Assembly (NCBI GenBank): GCA_944392335.1
Contig: CALXWJ010000087.1
Span: 1-52,814, forward strand
From: an uncultured Clostridia bacterium
GTDB lineage: Bacteria > Bacillota > Clostridia > UBA1381
Reading direction: 5' to 3'
Length of the DNA: 52,814 bases
How positions within the stretch are numbered: position 1 is the first letter of the stretch; each line of letters opens with the position of its first letter. This document shows positions 35,018 to 42,569 of the stretch, piece after piece. The position numbers were made by a program, and so were the translations under genes. Under the pieces are notes generated by a model, which was not told where the DNA came from, did not search any database, and was given only the letters and a program-made list of their open reading frames with translations.

Positions 35018-36064
35018 ATGAGCTACAAACCTGATTACAAAAATATACTGAATGCGGCAAAAAACATAAAGCCTGACAGATTACCTTTATACGAGCATTT
35101 GATCTCTGATGATATAATCGAAAAAATAACAGGCAATAAAATGAGTCAGCTGCTTAAAACAGATAAAAACGAGTATTTCAGATGTTACTGCAATTTTTTT
35201 AAGGATATGGGGTATGACGCGGTATCATTTGAGGGATGGACGGCAGATATTATACCCGATGGGGGCGCGCTGGGAAAACACAAAAAAGGTGTGATCCAAA
35301 CGAGGGAAGATTTTAATAAATACCCATGGGAAAGCGTTCCCAAAATATTTGTTGAAGCATATGATGAAAGCTACAGGGCTTTGGCACGCAATATGCCGGA
35401 AGGGATGATGGCGATAGGCGGAGTCGGAAACGGGATATTTGAAATAGTACAAGAGCTCGTGGGCTTTGAAGATTTATGTTATATGAAGGCGGACGATGAA
35501 GAATTATATAAAGATATGTTTTCAAAAGTCGGAGAGGTCATGTATGAAATATGGAAAATATTCTTGAAAGATTATTCTCAGTGTTTTTGCGTGTGCAGGT
35601 TCGGAGATGATCTGGGTTACAGAAGCGGGACCATGCTGTCTGACGAAGATATAAAAAAATACATTATTCCGCAGTACAAAAGAATTATCGAGCTTGTTCA
35701 TTCATACAATAAGCCGTTTTTATTACATAGCTGCGGCGCTATATTTGACGTTATGGATGAATTGATAGAAGAAGCAAAGATAGATGCAAAACATTCAAAT
35801 GAAGACGCTATTTGTGATTTTTCCCGTTGGATAAATGATTACGGAGCGAAAATCGGGAATTTCGGCGGTATAGATACCGATGTTTTATGTGAAAGCTCAG
35901 AATGCGATATAACTGAATATGTTACCCGGGTTTATAATTTATTGGCTGAAAAAAACGGCGGCGGCGCTATAGGAAGCGGAAATTCCATCCCTGATTATGT
36001 TGATGTAGAGAGATATAAAAAATATATAGATACAGTAAGACGTCTCAGAGGGGATTTTAAATAA
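35018..36064 (+). CDS. Uroporphyrinogen-decarboxylase-family protein, probable cobalamin/zinc methyltransferase type
   Basis: The 348-residue protein has a URO-D barrel, beginning with the family's usual PDRLPLYEHL block. The sequence KPFLLHSCGAIFDVMDELIEEAKIDAKHSNEDA contains HxC, the zinc-ligand motif of MtaA/MtbA-type corrinoid methyltransferases, rather than the heme-pathway active site. It therefore more likely moves a methyl group from a methylated substrate. No corrinoid protein or activator is adjacent, so the substrate is unknown. The ATG at 35018 has TAGGAGGCTG upstream; readings that begin at 34868 start inside the promoter. Confidence 0.8.
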   Translation: MSYKPDYKNILNAAKNIKPDRLPLYEHLISDDIIEKITGNKMSQLLKTDKNEYFRCYCNFFKDMGYDAVSFEGWTADIIPDGGALGKHKKGVIQTREDFNKYPWESVPKIFVEAYDESYRALARNMPEGMMAIGGVGNGIFEIVQELVGFEDLCYMKADDEELYKDMFSKVGEVMYEIWKIFLKDYSQCFCVCRFGDDLGYRSGTMLSDEDIKKYIIPQYKRIIELVHSYNKPFLLHSCGAIFDVMDELIEEAKIDAKHSNEDAICDFSRWINDYGAKIGNFGGIDTDVLCESSECDITEYVTRVYNLLAEKNGGGAIGSGNSIPDYVDVERYKKYIDTVRRLRGDFK

Positions 36065-36114
36065 AAGAGGATAATTTTATAACCCTTTGTAAATAGTTGG
36101 GGTCAAAACAATTA

Positions 36115-36151
36115 AGAGAGCTTCACACCGGCAGTGCGTAAGCTCTCTTTT
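36115..36151. terminator. Bidirectional terminator between URO-D and tyrA genes
   Basis: AGAGAGCTT pairs with AAGCTCTCT, followed by TTTT on the plus side. On the minus strand it contains GCTTACGCACTGC, the core also seen in the XRE terminators. Confidence 0.8.
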
Positions 36152-36175
36152 CTGCTAACGGCGGATGTCCTTGCT

Positions 36176-37024
36176 TTATTTATATTTTTCGGACAGCCAT
36201 TTTAATTTGCGCTCTTTTGAAGCTTTCATTATTTCTTCCAGCCTGTTTCTGTCATTTGTATCCAATGTAGCTTTTATTTCCTGCAGGGCTTCGGCCATTT
36301 CACCGATCCTTTCGGAAAGCTCTTTTTTGTTTTCGAGGAATAATTCACTCCACATTTTCTCGTTTATAAGGGCAACTCTTGTACAGTCCCTTAAGCTTCC
36401 GGCAGAAAAATATGCGGATTTTTCAAGAATGGGACTTTGGCACAAGGCAACGGCAACAACATGCATAAGCTGGCTTGTATATGCGATAACCGCGTCATGC
36501 TCCTGCGGCGTTGTTCGTATTACGTGGGCGCAGCCTATATATTCTGCAAATTTTTCAATAAAATCAATGGTTTCTGCTTTGTTTTTTTCTGAGGGTGTTA
36601 TAAGAAAAGACGCGTCTTTAAATAGGTCATCGCAGGAATTTGCATATCCTCCGAGCTCTTTTCCCGCCATTGGGTGGCCGCCTATGAATTCAACTCCGTC
36701 GGGAAGTAAGCCGTCAATTTCTTTTGTAACAAATTCCTTGACTCCGGACACATCTGTTATGACGGCGCCTTTTTTTAAATATTGTGCATTTTCCTTTACA
36801 AATTCAATATTTGCCTTGGGATACAGACATAGTATCACAAAATCGCAGTCCTCTAAAAATTTCCCTCCGCTTGTGTATCCTTCAGAGATGACCTCATCGG
36901 ATAAAGCATTGTTAACGGTATTATTATCCTTGTCACAGCCTATGATCTTACAGTCCATGAAGCCCTTAAGGCTTTTTGCTATCGAACCGCCGATAAGTCC
37001 CAATCCAATTACAGCTACAGTCAT
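36176..37024 (-). CDS. tyrA: Prephenate dehydrogenase
   Basis: The 282-residue protein has the NAD-binding motif VAVIGLGLIGGSIAKSLKG, VITDVSGVKEFV, FIGGHPMAGKELGGYAN and HDAVIAYTSQLMHVVAVAL, all family hallmarks, with the catalytic His in GGHPMAG. It converts prephenate to 4-hydroxyphenylpyruvate for tyrosine synthesis. There is no fused chorismate mutase or ACT domain, so feedback control is not visible. No other aromatic gene is nearby. Confidence 0.95.
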   Translation of the reverse strand: MTVAVIGLGLIGGSIAKSLKGFMDCKIIGCDKDNNTVNNALSDEVISEGYTSGGKFLEDCDFVILCLYPKANIEFVKENAQYLKKGAVITDVSGVKEFVTKEIDGLLPDGVEFIGGHPMAGKELGGYANSCDDLFKDASFLITPSEKNKAETIDFIEKFAEYIGCAHVIRTTPQEHDAVIAYTSQLMHVVAVALCQSPILEKSAYFSAGSLRDCTRVALINEKMWSELFLENKKELSERIGEMAEALQEIKATLDTNDRNRLEEIMKASKERKLKWLSEKYK

Positions 37025-37204
37025 TTTATCCCTCCGTATATCTTTTAATATATATCATACAGTCAAACAAAATCAAATATTTTTGTTTTCTTTATATTTA
37101 ATTTTTGATTTCAGTATAATATCATTTAAATTCAAAGTCAATAGTCATTTAAAATGTTTATATTATATTTACAAAAAAATAATACAGTAAATTTATTTTT
37201 TGTT

Positions 37205-37263
37205 TATAACCTAAGTGCAGATGTCCCCCTCCGTTATCGGCGGCGGGTTCCATTTCAGAATTT
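37205..37263. repeat. Intergenic hairpin repeat, copy 2
   Basis: ATAACCTAAGTGCAGATGTC is nearly identical to copy 1, followed by CCCTCCGTTATCGGCGGCGGG and GTTCCATTTCAGAATTT. The 5' arm of the hairpin has a T that breaks the stem, and similarity stops before the second hairpin. The remaining gap (37025-37438) is AT-rich and contains only the Sir2 promoter. Confidence 0.6.
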
Positions 37264-37341
37264 ATCATAATGCAAGATATAAAAATTAATATTGTTTAAT
37301 GTGATTTTTTGCAAAAAAGAGTTTAAACAAAAAATGTGTTA

Positions 37342-37370
37342 TTGACTTTTGCTAAAAAACATAGTAATAT
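37342..37370 (+). promoter_or_regulatory. Sigma-A promoter of the sirtuin gene
   Basis: TTGACT (37342-37347), 17 bp, TAATAT (37365-37370), about 70 bp before the ATG. Confidence 0.65.
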
Positions 37371-37438
37371 AACTACGGACAAGCCTTTATCGGATCTTAA
37401 TGATATATGAATAATTTTGCAGTGGAGGGGAATGATCT

Positions 37439-38149
37439 ATGTATGAGGAACTGAAAGATATTATAAATCAAAGTGAACGTATTGTATTTTTCGGGGGCGC
37501 AGGTGTTTCTACCGAGAGCGGCATCCCTGATTTTCGGTCGGCAGACGGTCTTTATAATCAAAAATACGATGTTGTGCCGGAGGTAATGCTGAGTCATACA
37601 TATTTTATGAAGCATCCGGATAAATTCTATAAATTCTACCGTGAGAAAATGTTGGTTGGGGATGATATAATGCCGAATGCCGCCCATTATAAATTGGCGG
37701 AGCTTGAAAAACAAAAAAAGCTGACAGCGGTGATAACACAGAATATTGACGGACTGCATCAAAAGGCGGGAAGTAAAAATGTTTATGAGCTTCATGGGTC
37801 GGTGTACAGAAATTATTGCATGAGATGTAATAAATTTTACCCTGTGGAATATATCAAAAACAGTAAATCGGTTCCTGTTTGCAGCTGCGGCGGAATAATA
37901 AAGCCCGATGTTGTTCTATATGAAGAAAGCCTGGATGAAAGAACAATAGAAAAATCGGTTTCGGCGATAGGGAGCGCCGATACAATGATCGTGGCGGGAA
38001 CATCTCTCACGGTTTATCCCGCGGCAGGTATGATTCGTTACTTTAATGGCAATAATTTAATATTGATCAACCTTGCCGAGACACAATGGGATAAAAACGC
38101 AGATATGGTGATACATGACAAGGTAGGAAATGTTATGAGCAGCATATGA
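37439..38149 (+). CDS. cobB: NAD-dependent protein deacylase (sirtuin, Sir2 family)
   Basis: The 236-residue enzyme has GGAGVSTESGIPDFRS (NAD binding), TQNIDGLHQKAG, the catalytic ELHGS, the zinc ligands CMRC and CSCGG, and GTSLTVYPAAGMI. It removes acetyl or other acyl groups from protein lysines using NAD. AGTGGAGGGG precedes the ATG. It is followed 71 bp later by the hydrogenase-system regulator on the same strand. Confidence 0.95.
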   Translation: MYEELKDIINQSERIVFFGGAGVSTESGIPDFRSADGLYNQKYDVVPEVMLSHTYFMKHPDKFYKFYREKMLVGDDIMPNAAHYKLAELEKQKKLTAVITQNIDGLHQKAGSKNVYELHGSVYRNYCMRCNKFYPVEYIKNSKSVPVCSCGGIIKPDVVLYEESLDERTIEKSVSAIGSADTMIVAGTSLTVYPAAGMIRYFNGNNLILINLAETQWDKNADMVIHDKVGNVMSSI

Positions 38150-38220
38150 AAAGTTGTTTTGCAAGGTCATGACTGCTGATAAGCACTTATTAAATTTTTT
38201 AAGAAAGGTTGCGGTAAAAA

Positions 38221-38474
38221 TGGACGAAAGAGTGGCACTAATAGGAATTATAGTGGAAAATTATGAATCTGTTGAGGAGCTAAACGCGATATTGCACGAA
38301 TACAGAGACTATATTATTTCAAGAATGGGGCTGCCGTATAAACGCAAGAATATTAATATTATAAGTATAGGGATCGATGCCTCCAGTGACATAATAAATG
38401 CATTGACAGGGAAGCTCGGACAGCTTGACGGAATCAGTTCGAAAACCATATTTTCAAAAAATGAAACGAAATAA
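38221..38474 (+). CDS. TM1266-type iron-only hydrogenase system regulator (ACT-like)
   Basis: The 84-residue protein matches TM1266: RVALIGIIVENYESVEELNAILHEYRDYIISRMGLPYK, then INIISIGIDASSDIINALTGKLGQLDGISSKTIFSK. It has an ACT/NikR-C-like ferredoxin fold and is usually found with HydE/F/G maturation genes. None is near here. The ATG at 38221 begins with MDERVALIG; GAAAGG lies 12 bp upstream. Longer readings from 38154 have no ribosome binding site. Confidence 0.85.
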
Positions 38475-38529
38475 AATATGAAGTACAAAAAAGAAAGAAT
38501 TTTCAGTGCCGTAAGCTGAAAAAAACCGC

Positions 38530-38650
38530 CAAATAAATCAGATGCGCTTGAGGGAGACAAAAAAATGTGCAAATCGGACGAAAATCGCTTTGCATAGGCT
38601 CTATCCGACGCTGAAAGCCCTCCCGACGGCGTATACAACTACTCCGAGGA
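38530..38650. other. Intergenic element with nested stems, function unknown
   Basis: GAGGG (about 38550) can pair with CCCTC (about 38620), TGCAAA with TTTGCA, and TCGGA with TCCGA inside them. The end CGACGGCGTATAC...ACTCCGAG (38624-38648) matches, reversed, the element at 8206-8231. It is not coding in any convincing frame. It could be a small RNA or a dispersed repeat; it sits just before a strong terminator. Confidence 0.45.
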
Positions 38651-38685
38651 TGATTTATGTTCGCGGTGTAAGGGACAAAATACAA

Positions 38686-38713
38686 GAAAATCCGCCCAAA
38701 AGGGCGGATTTTC
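38686..38713. terminator. Strong hairpin terminator
   Basis: GAAAATCCGCCC and GGGCGGATTTTC form a perfect 12-bp stem with a 4-nt loop (AAAA), with A and T runs in the stem. It ends the sirtuin-TM1266 transcript or the structured element before it. Confidence 0.85.
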
Positions 38714-38745
38714 TTATGGAATATATTAAATAGGGGTAAAGAAAT

Positions 38746-38944
38746 AAAAACCCCATATAAACCGTGGCTTGGTCTTATTTCTACCTGCTAGGCAGGTGGG
38801 TCGTAACCTGTGTGCTTTATATGTCCACTGGCAGTCCCGAAGGAAAGGAGGCGTATACGCCGCATACAGAGTAATACATCCCTTTTAAGAAGTGTTGGTA
38901 AAAAATCGACCGTACACGTGAGTTACAGGGTTATATCTTAATTT
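38746..38944 (-). ncRNA. ssrS: Probable 6S RNA
   Basis: The minus strand holds a free-standing RNA gene of about 199 nt with its own consensus promoter at 38951-38979 and a 3' end in GGGGTTTTTATTT. The 5' sequence ATATAACC can pair with GGTTTATAT near the 3' end as a closing stem. ACCTGC-CTA-GCAGGT forms an internal hairpin within GACCCACCTGCCTAGCAGGT, and TAGAAATAAGACC follows. A long, imperfect rod with a central bubble fits 6S RNA, which binds RNA polymerase; the assignment rests on length, architecture and remembered similarity, not on a search. SRP RNA was considered, but the GGUCCGGAAGGAAGCAGC core is absent. Confidence 0.6.
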
Positions 38945-38950
38945 ATATAT

Positions 38951-38979
38951 ATAATATCATATTTGTGTGTAATTTGCAA
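38951..38979 (-). promoter_or_regulatory. Consensus promoter of the small RNA gene
   Basis: On the minus strand TTGCAA (38974-38979) and TATTAT (38951-38956) are exactly 17 bp apart, with a predicted start near 38944. Confidence 0.75.
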
Positions 38980-39023
38980 GTGTTTTTTATTTAAATTTGG
39001 CGAAAAAATCTGGAAATTGTTTT

Positions 39024-39284
39024 TTATTCGGATTCTTCGTCACGTCTTAAAAATTCCGCAAAAGCAGCTTCCAATTCTTTTTCGTCCTCTACCATGATAA
39101 GTTCCGGATCGTCAGAGTCAATATTATTAACCTTCATGATCAATACCTCATCTGTTTCTTCTCCCTCATCCATGACCTCAAGCAAAGCAAAATATGTTTC
39201 TTCGTTTAATTCAAAAACATCAATTGCGGCAAATTCGATTTGATTGCCGTTTTCATCTTCAAGAACAATAATATTATCTTCCAT
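39024..39284 (-). CDS. DUF1292-domain protein (YrzB-like)
   Basis: The 86-residue acidic protein has the DUF1292 pattern: IIVLEDENGNQIEFAAIDVFELNEETYFALLEV, then DEVLIMKVNN and FAEFLRRDEESE. These small cytoplasmic proteins are common in Firmicutes, often near ruvX and alaS, and have no assigned function. AAAGGAT precedes the ATG. It is a single gene here. Confidence 0.88.
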   Translation of the reverse strand: MEDNIIVLEDENGNQIEFAAIDVFELNEETYFALLEVMDEGEETDEVLIMKVNNIDSDDPELIMVEDEKELEAAFAEFLRRDEESE

Positions 39285-39464
39285 GTCAAATTATCCTTTC
39301 CGGGCAAAGCTTAATGTATAGCCCAAATAATTGTAATATATAATTTTATAAAAGTCAACAGTTTTATAATAAAATAATTCTGTTTTTTTTGAAGATATAT
39401 CGCTCTTTTTATCTTTTGAGCCGAATTGTAATATTGTATCGTCATGGATGTGTGGTAAACGATA

Positions 39465-40760
39465 TCAGTCTTTGAAATTGCATGCAAAGAACTGGGCGTT
39501 ATATTTAATGCCATTATCACATTTTATTATCTCTTTTTTTGAAATATTACTTTGCACGCCGATAAAACACAATTTTGTTTCATTATAAACAATACCTTCG
39601 GTAGATATATTTTTAAAATTAATACCGGAATTTGCCAGATCCGAGTTGATTATTTTTATATTATCGACCGGAGTTATTGAAAAAAGAAATTCCGCTACAT
39701 TTTCATTTACCGTTATATTTTCAAAGGTAATGTTTTCTTGAACAGGCGCGGCGGAGTTTGGATAATAGCTCCGTGAAAAATTATCTTTATCAAAGTGGAT
39801 CGAAAAAGCCACGGGACGATTTTTTTGAATAAATATATCTTTAAAATGTATATTTTTGCATCCGCAGCTGTGTTCGGAATTATTTTGGACGGCAACCCAG
39901 GTTATCCCGTCTATGACGCGGATACCGCTTTTATGAGTAGGCGGCGTAAGCGTTTTGTATATAACTCCGTCGGGCTTCATCAAAGCCCTGTATACGGTTT
40001 GGTCATAAACAACGGAGTCGGAATTCTGAATTTCCATCCCTTTTTGCCAGTCAAGCCATGATCCGGCAAGGATCCGGCAAAAAAATCCGGTCGTAGACTC
40101 ATCGTCAAGATCATAGCAATCTTCGATTATGCCGTCGCTGATCCAGCCGAGCATCGGATTTGAGCTTGCGTAATCATGAGCATTGAGCGCAATGGGATCA
40201 TCAAAGGTTTTGAATATCCCGTGACGGATGACAAATTTACTTCCGCATCCCAAATGCACAGCGTCTTTTTTTCCTTCAATCCTTATATTTTCAATAATAG
40301 TATTTTCAAAATCACAAATATGTATCCCAAAATCTTTTGCCGGAAGATCCGGAATTTGGCAATCATAGATGTGAATATTTTTTACATGATAAAAGGAAAG
40401 ATGCCCGCGCAGACCGGGAATGACTTTTTTCGATTTATCTGTTGCCTGTGCAGATTCGATCCCGTTGCATATCAGCTTCAATCCGTGTATCTGGATGTTT
40501 TTGTTGCATTTACCGCTGAATGCCCCCTCATTAATAAAAACATATCCGTTTTCATCGCTGCAGGCTTCACGCTTTAAATATACTCCGGCGCCGAAATAGA
40601 TGCTTGTATCATTGCCTATTATAACCGGTTCATTGACGGAATATACACCTGGAGTGCCGATATATATATCTCCGCCCTTTGAAACGGCTTTTTGCAATGC
40701 TTCTGAATTGTCTTTGGCATTATTGCAGACCGAGAATCCGAAATTTTCAGCTTTTTTCAT
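39465..40760 (-). CDS. Cytoplasmic GH28-like right-handed beta-helix protein
   Basis: The protein (431 residues) is a right-handed parallel beta-helix with repeated short turns: NIQIHGLKLICNG, NIHIYDCQIPDLPAKDFGIHICDFENTIIENIRIEG, NITFENITVNENVAEF. FKTFDDPIALNAHDY resembles the catalytic DDxIAL block of GH28 polygalacturonases and relatives. It lacks a signal peptide, so any substrate is intracellular, such as pectin-derived oligogalacturonides. The N terminus (NNAKDNSEALQKAVSKGGDIYIGTPGVY) is typical of pectate_lyase_3-like domains. It is the last gene after nadD-yqeK, 24 bp away. The ATG at 40760 follows GAGGTT; a GTG at 40775 overlaps that site. Confidence 0.75.
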   Translation of the reverse strand: MKKAENFGFSVCNNAKDNSEALQKAVSKGGDIYIGTPGVYSVNEPVIIGNDTSIYFGAGVYLKREACSDENGYVFINEGAFSGKCNKNIQIHGLKLICNGIESAQATDKSKKVIPGLRGHLSFYHVKNIHIYDCQIPDLPAKDFGIHICDFENTIIENIRIEGKKDAVHLGCGSKFVIRHGIFKTFDDPIALNAHDYASSNPMLGWISDGIIEDCYDLDDESTTGFFCRILAGSWLDWQKGMEIQNSDSVVYDQTVYRALMKPDGVIYKTLTPPTHKSGIRVIDGITWVAVQNNSEHSCGCKNIHFKDIFIQKNRPVAFSIHFDKDNFSRSYYPNSAAPVQENITFENITVNENVAEFLFSITPVDNIKIINSDLANSGINFKNISTEGIVYNETKLCFIGVQSNISKKEIIKCDNGIKYNAQFFACNFKD

Positions 40761-40784
40761 TTTTTGTAACCTCACAGTTTTTAT

Positions 40785-41948
40785 TTATTGTTGTTTGTTT
40801 TCAAGATCCTTAATGAGCTCATAAGCGTTTGGATGAACCGGCTTGCCCTTTTTTTCGTTATATGCTATGGTAGCTTTTGTACATTCAATAACGGCTTTGT
40901 CGAGGTCTTCAAAAGCGAGTTCCCTGAGGCTTTCAATTCCGTCAAACTCACGGCTCGGCTCGATCACATCGGCAACGTAAATGATTTTTTCAAGCGTTGT
41001 CATGCCGGGACGGCCAAGCGTATGCCATTTTATCGCCAGCAAAATGCTTTCATCGGTGATACCGTATTCGGCGGCGGCAACTCTTTCTCCCAGCTTTGCA
41101 TGAATAAGCGCGCGGTTTGAACGTTCAAAATCATCAAGTTCAACATCATAGTCGGAGCATTTTTGCAATGCTTTGGATTTTGATAGATTTTTTGCACAGT
41201 CATGCAGTAATCCCGCAATATATGCTTTGCTTGTGTTTATGTTATATATTTTTGCCATTTTAACGGCGGTATTGCTTACGCCGAGACTGTGGATATACCT
41301 TTCTTTGTTTAAAACTTTTCTTATTTCCCTTTTAAGGTCCTTATCCTTAGGTTGATATAAATTGTTCCTTTTAATGTATTCATTGACTTTTTCCGGAACA
41401 TAGTCGGTTATGTCTTTTCCGTTTTTTATCTCTTCTCTTATAAACGATGAAGATATATTTATTTCTTCGGAATCAATAAAATCAACATGGCAGTAATATT
41501 CCTTTTTTAATATATCATGATCCTTTTTCATATCATAACCTTTACGGTCGTAAACAAGCAGGGTGCATAATTCAAGCAATGCACGAGGTCTGTGCCATGT
41601 GGGAAGATCATGAAAGGAATCCGCGCCGACAATAAAGAAAAATGCTGTATCTTTATATGTTTTTTTAAAATATTTCATGGTTTCCAGAGAATAAGAATAT
41701 GTTTTTTTTGTAACCTCATAATCGCACGGTACGAAATTTTCATTATCCTCAACAGCAAGACATACCATTTTGTGACGTGCAAACGCGGGCAAAATATTAA
41801 GGTTTTTTTTATGGGGAGGATTACCTCCGGTGACAAATAAAATCTTATCAAGCTTAAATTGCTTCATAGCTGCTTCGGCGACTGATAAATGACCCTTGTG
41901 GATGGGATTGAAGGTGCCGCCCATAACGCCTATCCTTTTATTTTCCAT
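40785..41948 (-). CDS. nadD: Fused nicotinate-nucleotide adenylyltransferase and YqeK HD hydrolase
   Basis: Residues about 1-195 are NadD: GVMGGTFNPIHKGHLSVAEAA with the HxGH nucleotidyltransferase motif, and NISSSFIREEI near the domain end. It adenylylates nicotinate mononucleotide for NAD synthesis. Residues about 205-380 are YqeK, an HD-domain enzyme that hydrolyses Ap4A: RYIHSLGVSNTAVKMA, AGLLHDCAKNL and IKWHTLGRPGM carry the metal ligands. In most Firmicutes these are two adjacent genes; here they are one 387-residue protein. It follows yhbY by 6 bp. Confidence 0.95.
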   Translation of the reverse strand: MENKRIGVMGGTFNPIHKGHLSVAEAAMKQFKLDKILFVTGGNPPHKKNLNILPAFARHKMVCLAVEDNENFVPCDYEVTKKTYSYSLETMKYFKKTYKDTAFFFIVGADSFHDLPTWHRPRALLELCTLLVYDRKGYDMKKDHDILKKEYYCHVDFIDSEEINISSSFIREEIKNGKDITDYVPEKVNEYIKRNNLYQPKDKDLKREIRKVLNKERYIHSLGVSNTAVKMAKIYNINTSKAYIAGLLHDCAKNLSKSKALQKCSDYDVELDDFERSNRALIHAKLGERVAAAEYGITDESILLAIKWHTLGRPGMTTLEKIIYVADVIEPSREFDGIESLRELAFEDLDKAVIECTKATIAYNEKKGKPVHPNAYELIKDLENKQQ

Positions 41949-41954
41949 CCTCTA

Positions 41955-42266
41955 TCACTTCCTTTTTTCCCGGGGTAATTCTATCTTTCTGTTTTTCTGT
42001 TTTTCAGCCTGTTTGTATATTACGATTTTTGAACCTATTGCCTGTATCGGTTCGGCATCGAGACGTTCTGCAAGAGCATTGATGCATGTTTTTGGATCAA
42101 GCATGGCAGTCTCCAGAATGTGTATTTTTATAAGCTCTCTTGCCTCCAAGGCAGAGGCCAGCTGATTGATAATTTCATCCGTTATCCCGTTTTTGCCTAT
42201 TTGAAAAATAGGCTCTGTGGGATTTGCAAGTTTTCTTAAATAAGCTCTTTGTTTACCGGTTATCAT
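41955..42266 (-). CDS. yhbY: YhbY-type CRM-domain RNA-binding protein
   Basis: The 103-residue protein has the CRM domain: MITGKQRAYLRKLANPTEPIFQIGKNGITDEIINQL, with LIKIHILETA and ERLDAEPIQAIGSKIVIYK. CRM proteins bind the pre-50S ribosome. The start at 42266 has AAGGGACT upstream. The yhbY-nadD-yqeK order is conserved in Firmicutes. The C terminus is short and basic. Confidence 0.92.
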   Translation of the reverse strand: MITGKQRAYLRKLANPTEPIFQIGKNGITDEIINQLASALEARELIKIHILETAMLDPKTCINALAERLDAEPIQAIGSKIVIYKQAEKQKNRKIELPREKRK

Positions 42267-42476
42267 TAAAATAGTCCCTTCAATTAAATAATTTTCAATT
42301 ATTATATCATTAAACATTATGTTATGCAAGTGCTTTGTGTAAAATAGATTTAAAATTTTGTATAATTATTAATTTAGCACGGTACATGGAAAACCAAATC
42401 TACAATTTATACATGCCGGCAATAGTAATTTTTACAAGCAAAAACAGAATTTTTTTAATTTAAGAAAAAACGTGGA

Positions 42477-42528
42477 ATAAGGGACTGTGAACAATCCGAT
42501 TTAAAATCGTTTCATCACAGTCCCTTAT
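42477..42528. terminator. Terminator between convergent-side units
   Basis: ATAAGGGACTGTGA pairs with TCACAGTCCCTTAT (14 bp) around a loop that contains a small CGATT/AATCG hairpin. It lies just past the stop of the minus-strand surface-protein gene at 42570. Confidence 0.8.
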
Positions 42529-42569
42529 ATTATTGTGTTAAATTACATATAATAATCAAAGTTTATGTT

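Noticed and set aside
36165..37190. 341-codon open frame antisense to tyrA
   Set aside because: tyrA has all its family motifs on the minus strand; the antisense frame is Ser/Leu/Phe-rich with no recognisable domain.
38820..38860. SRP-RNA-like string GTCCCGAAGGAAAGGAGG
   Set aside because: The conserved GGUCCGGAAGGAAGCAGCC core is not present, and promoter and terminator evidence place an RNA gene on the opposite strand.
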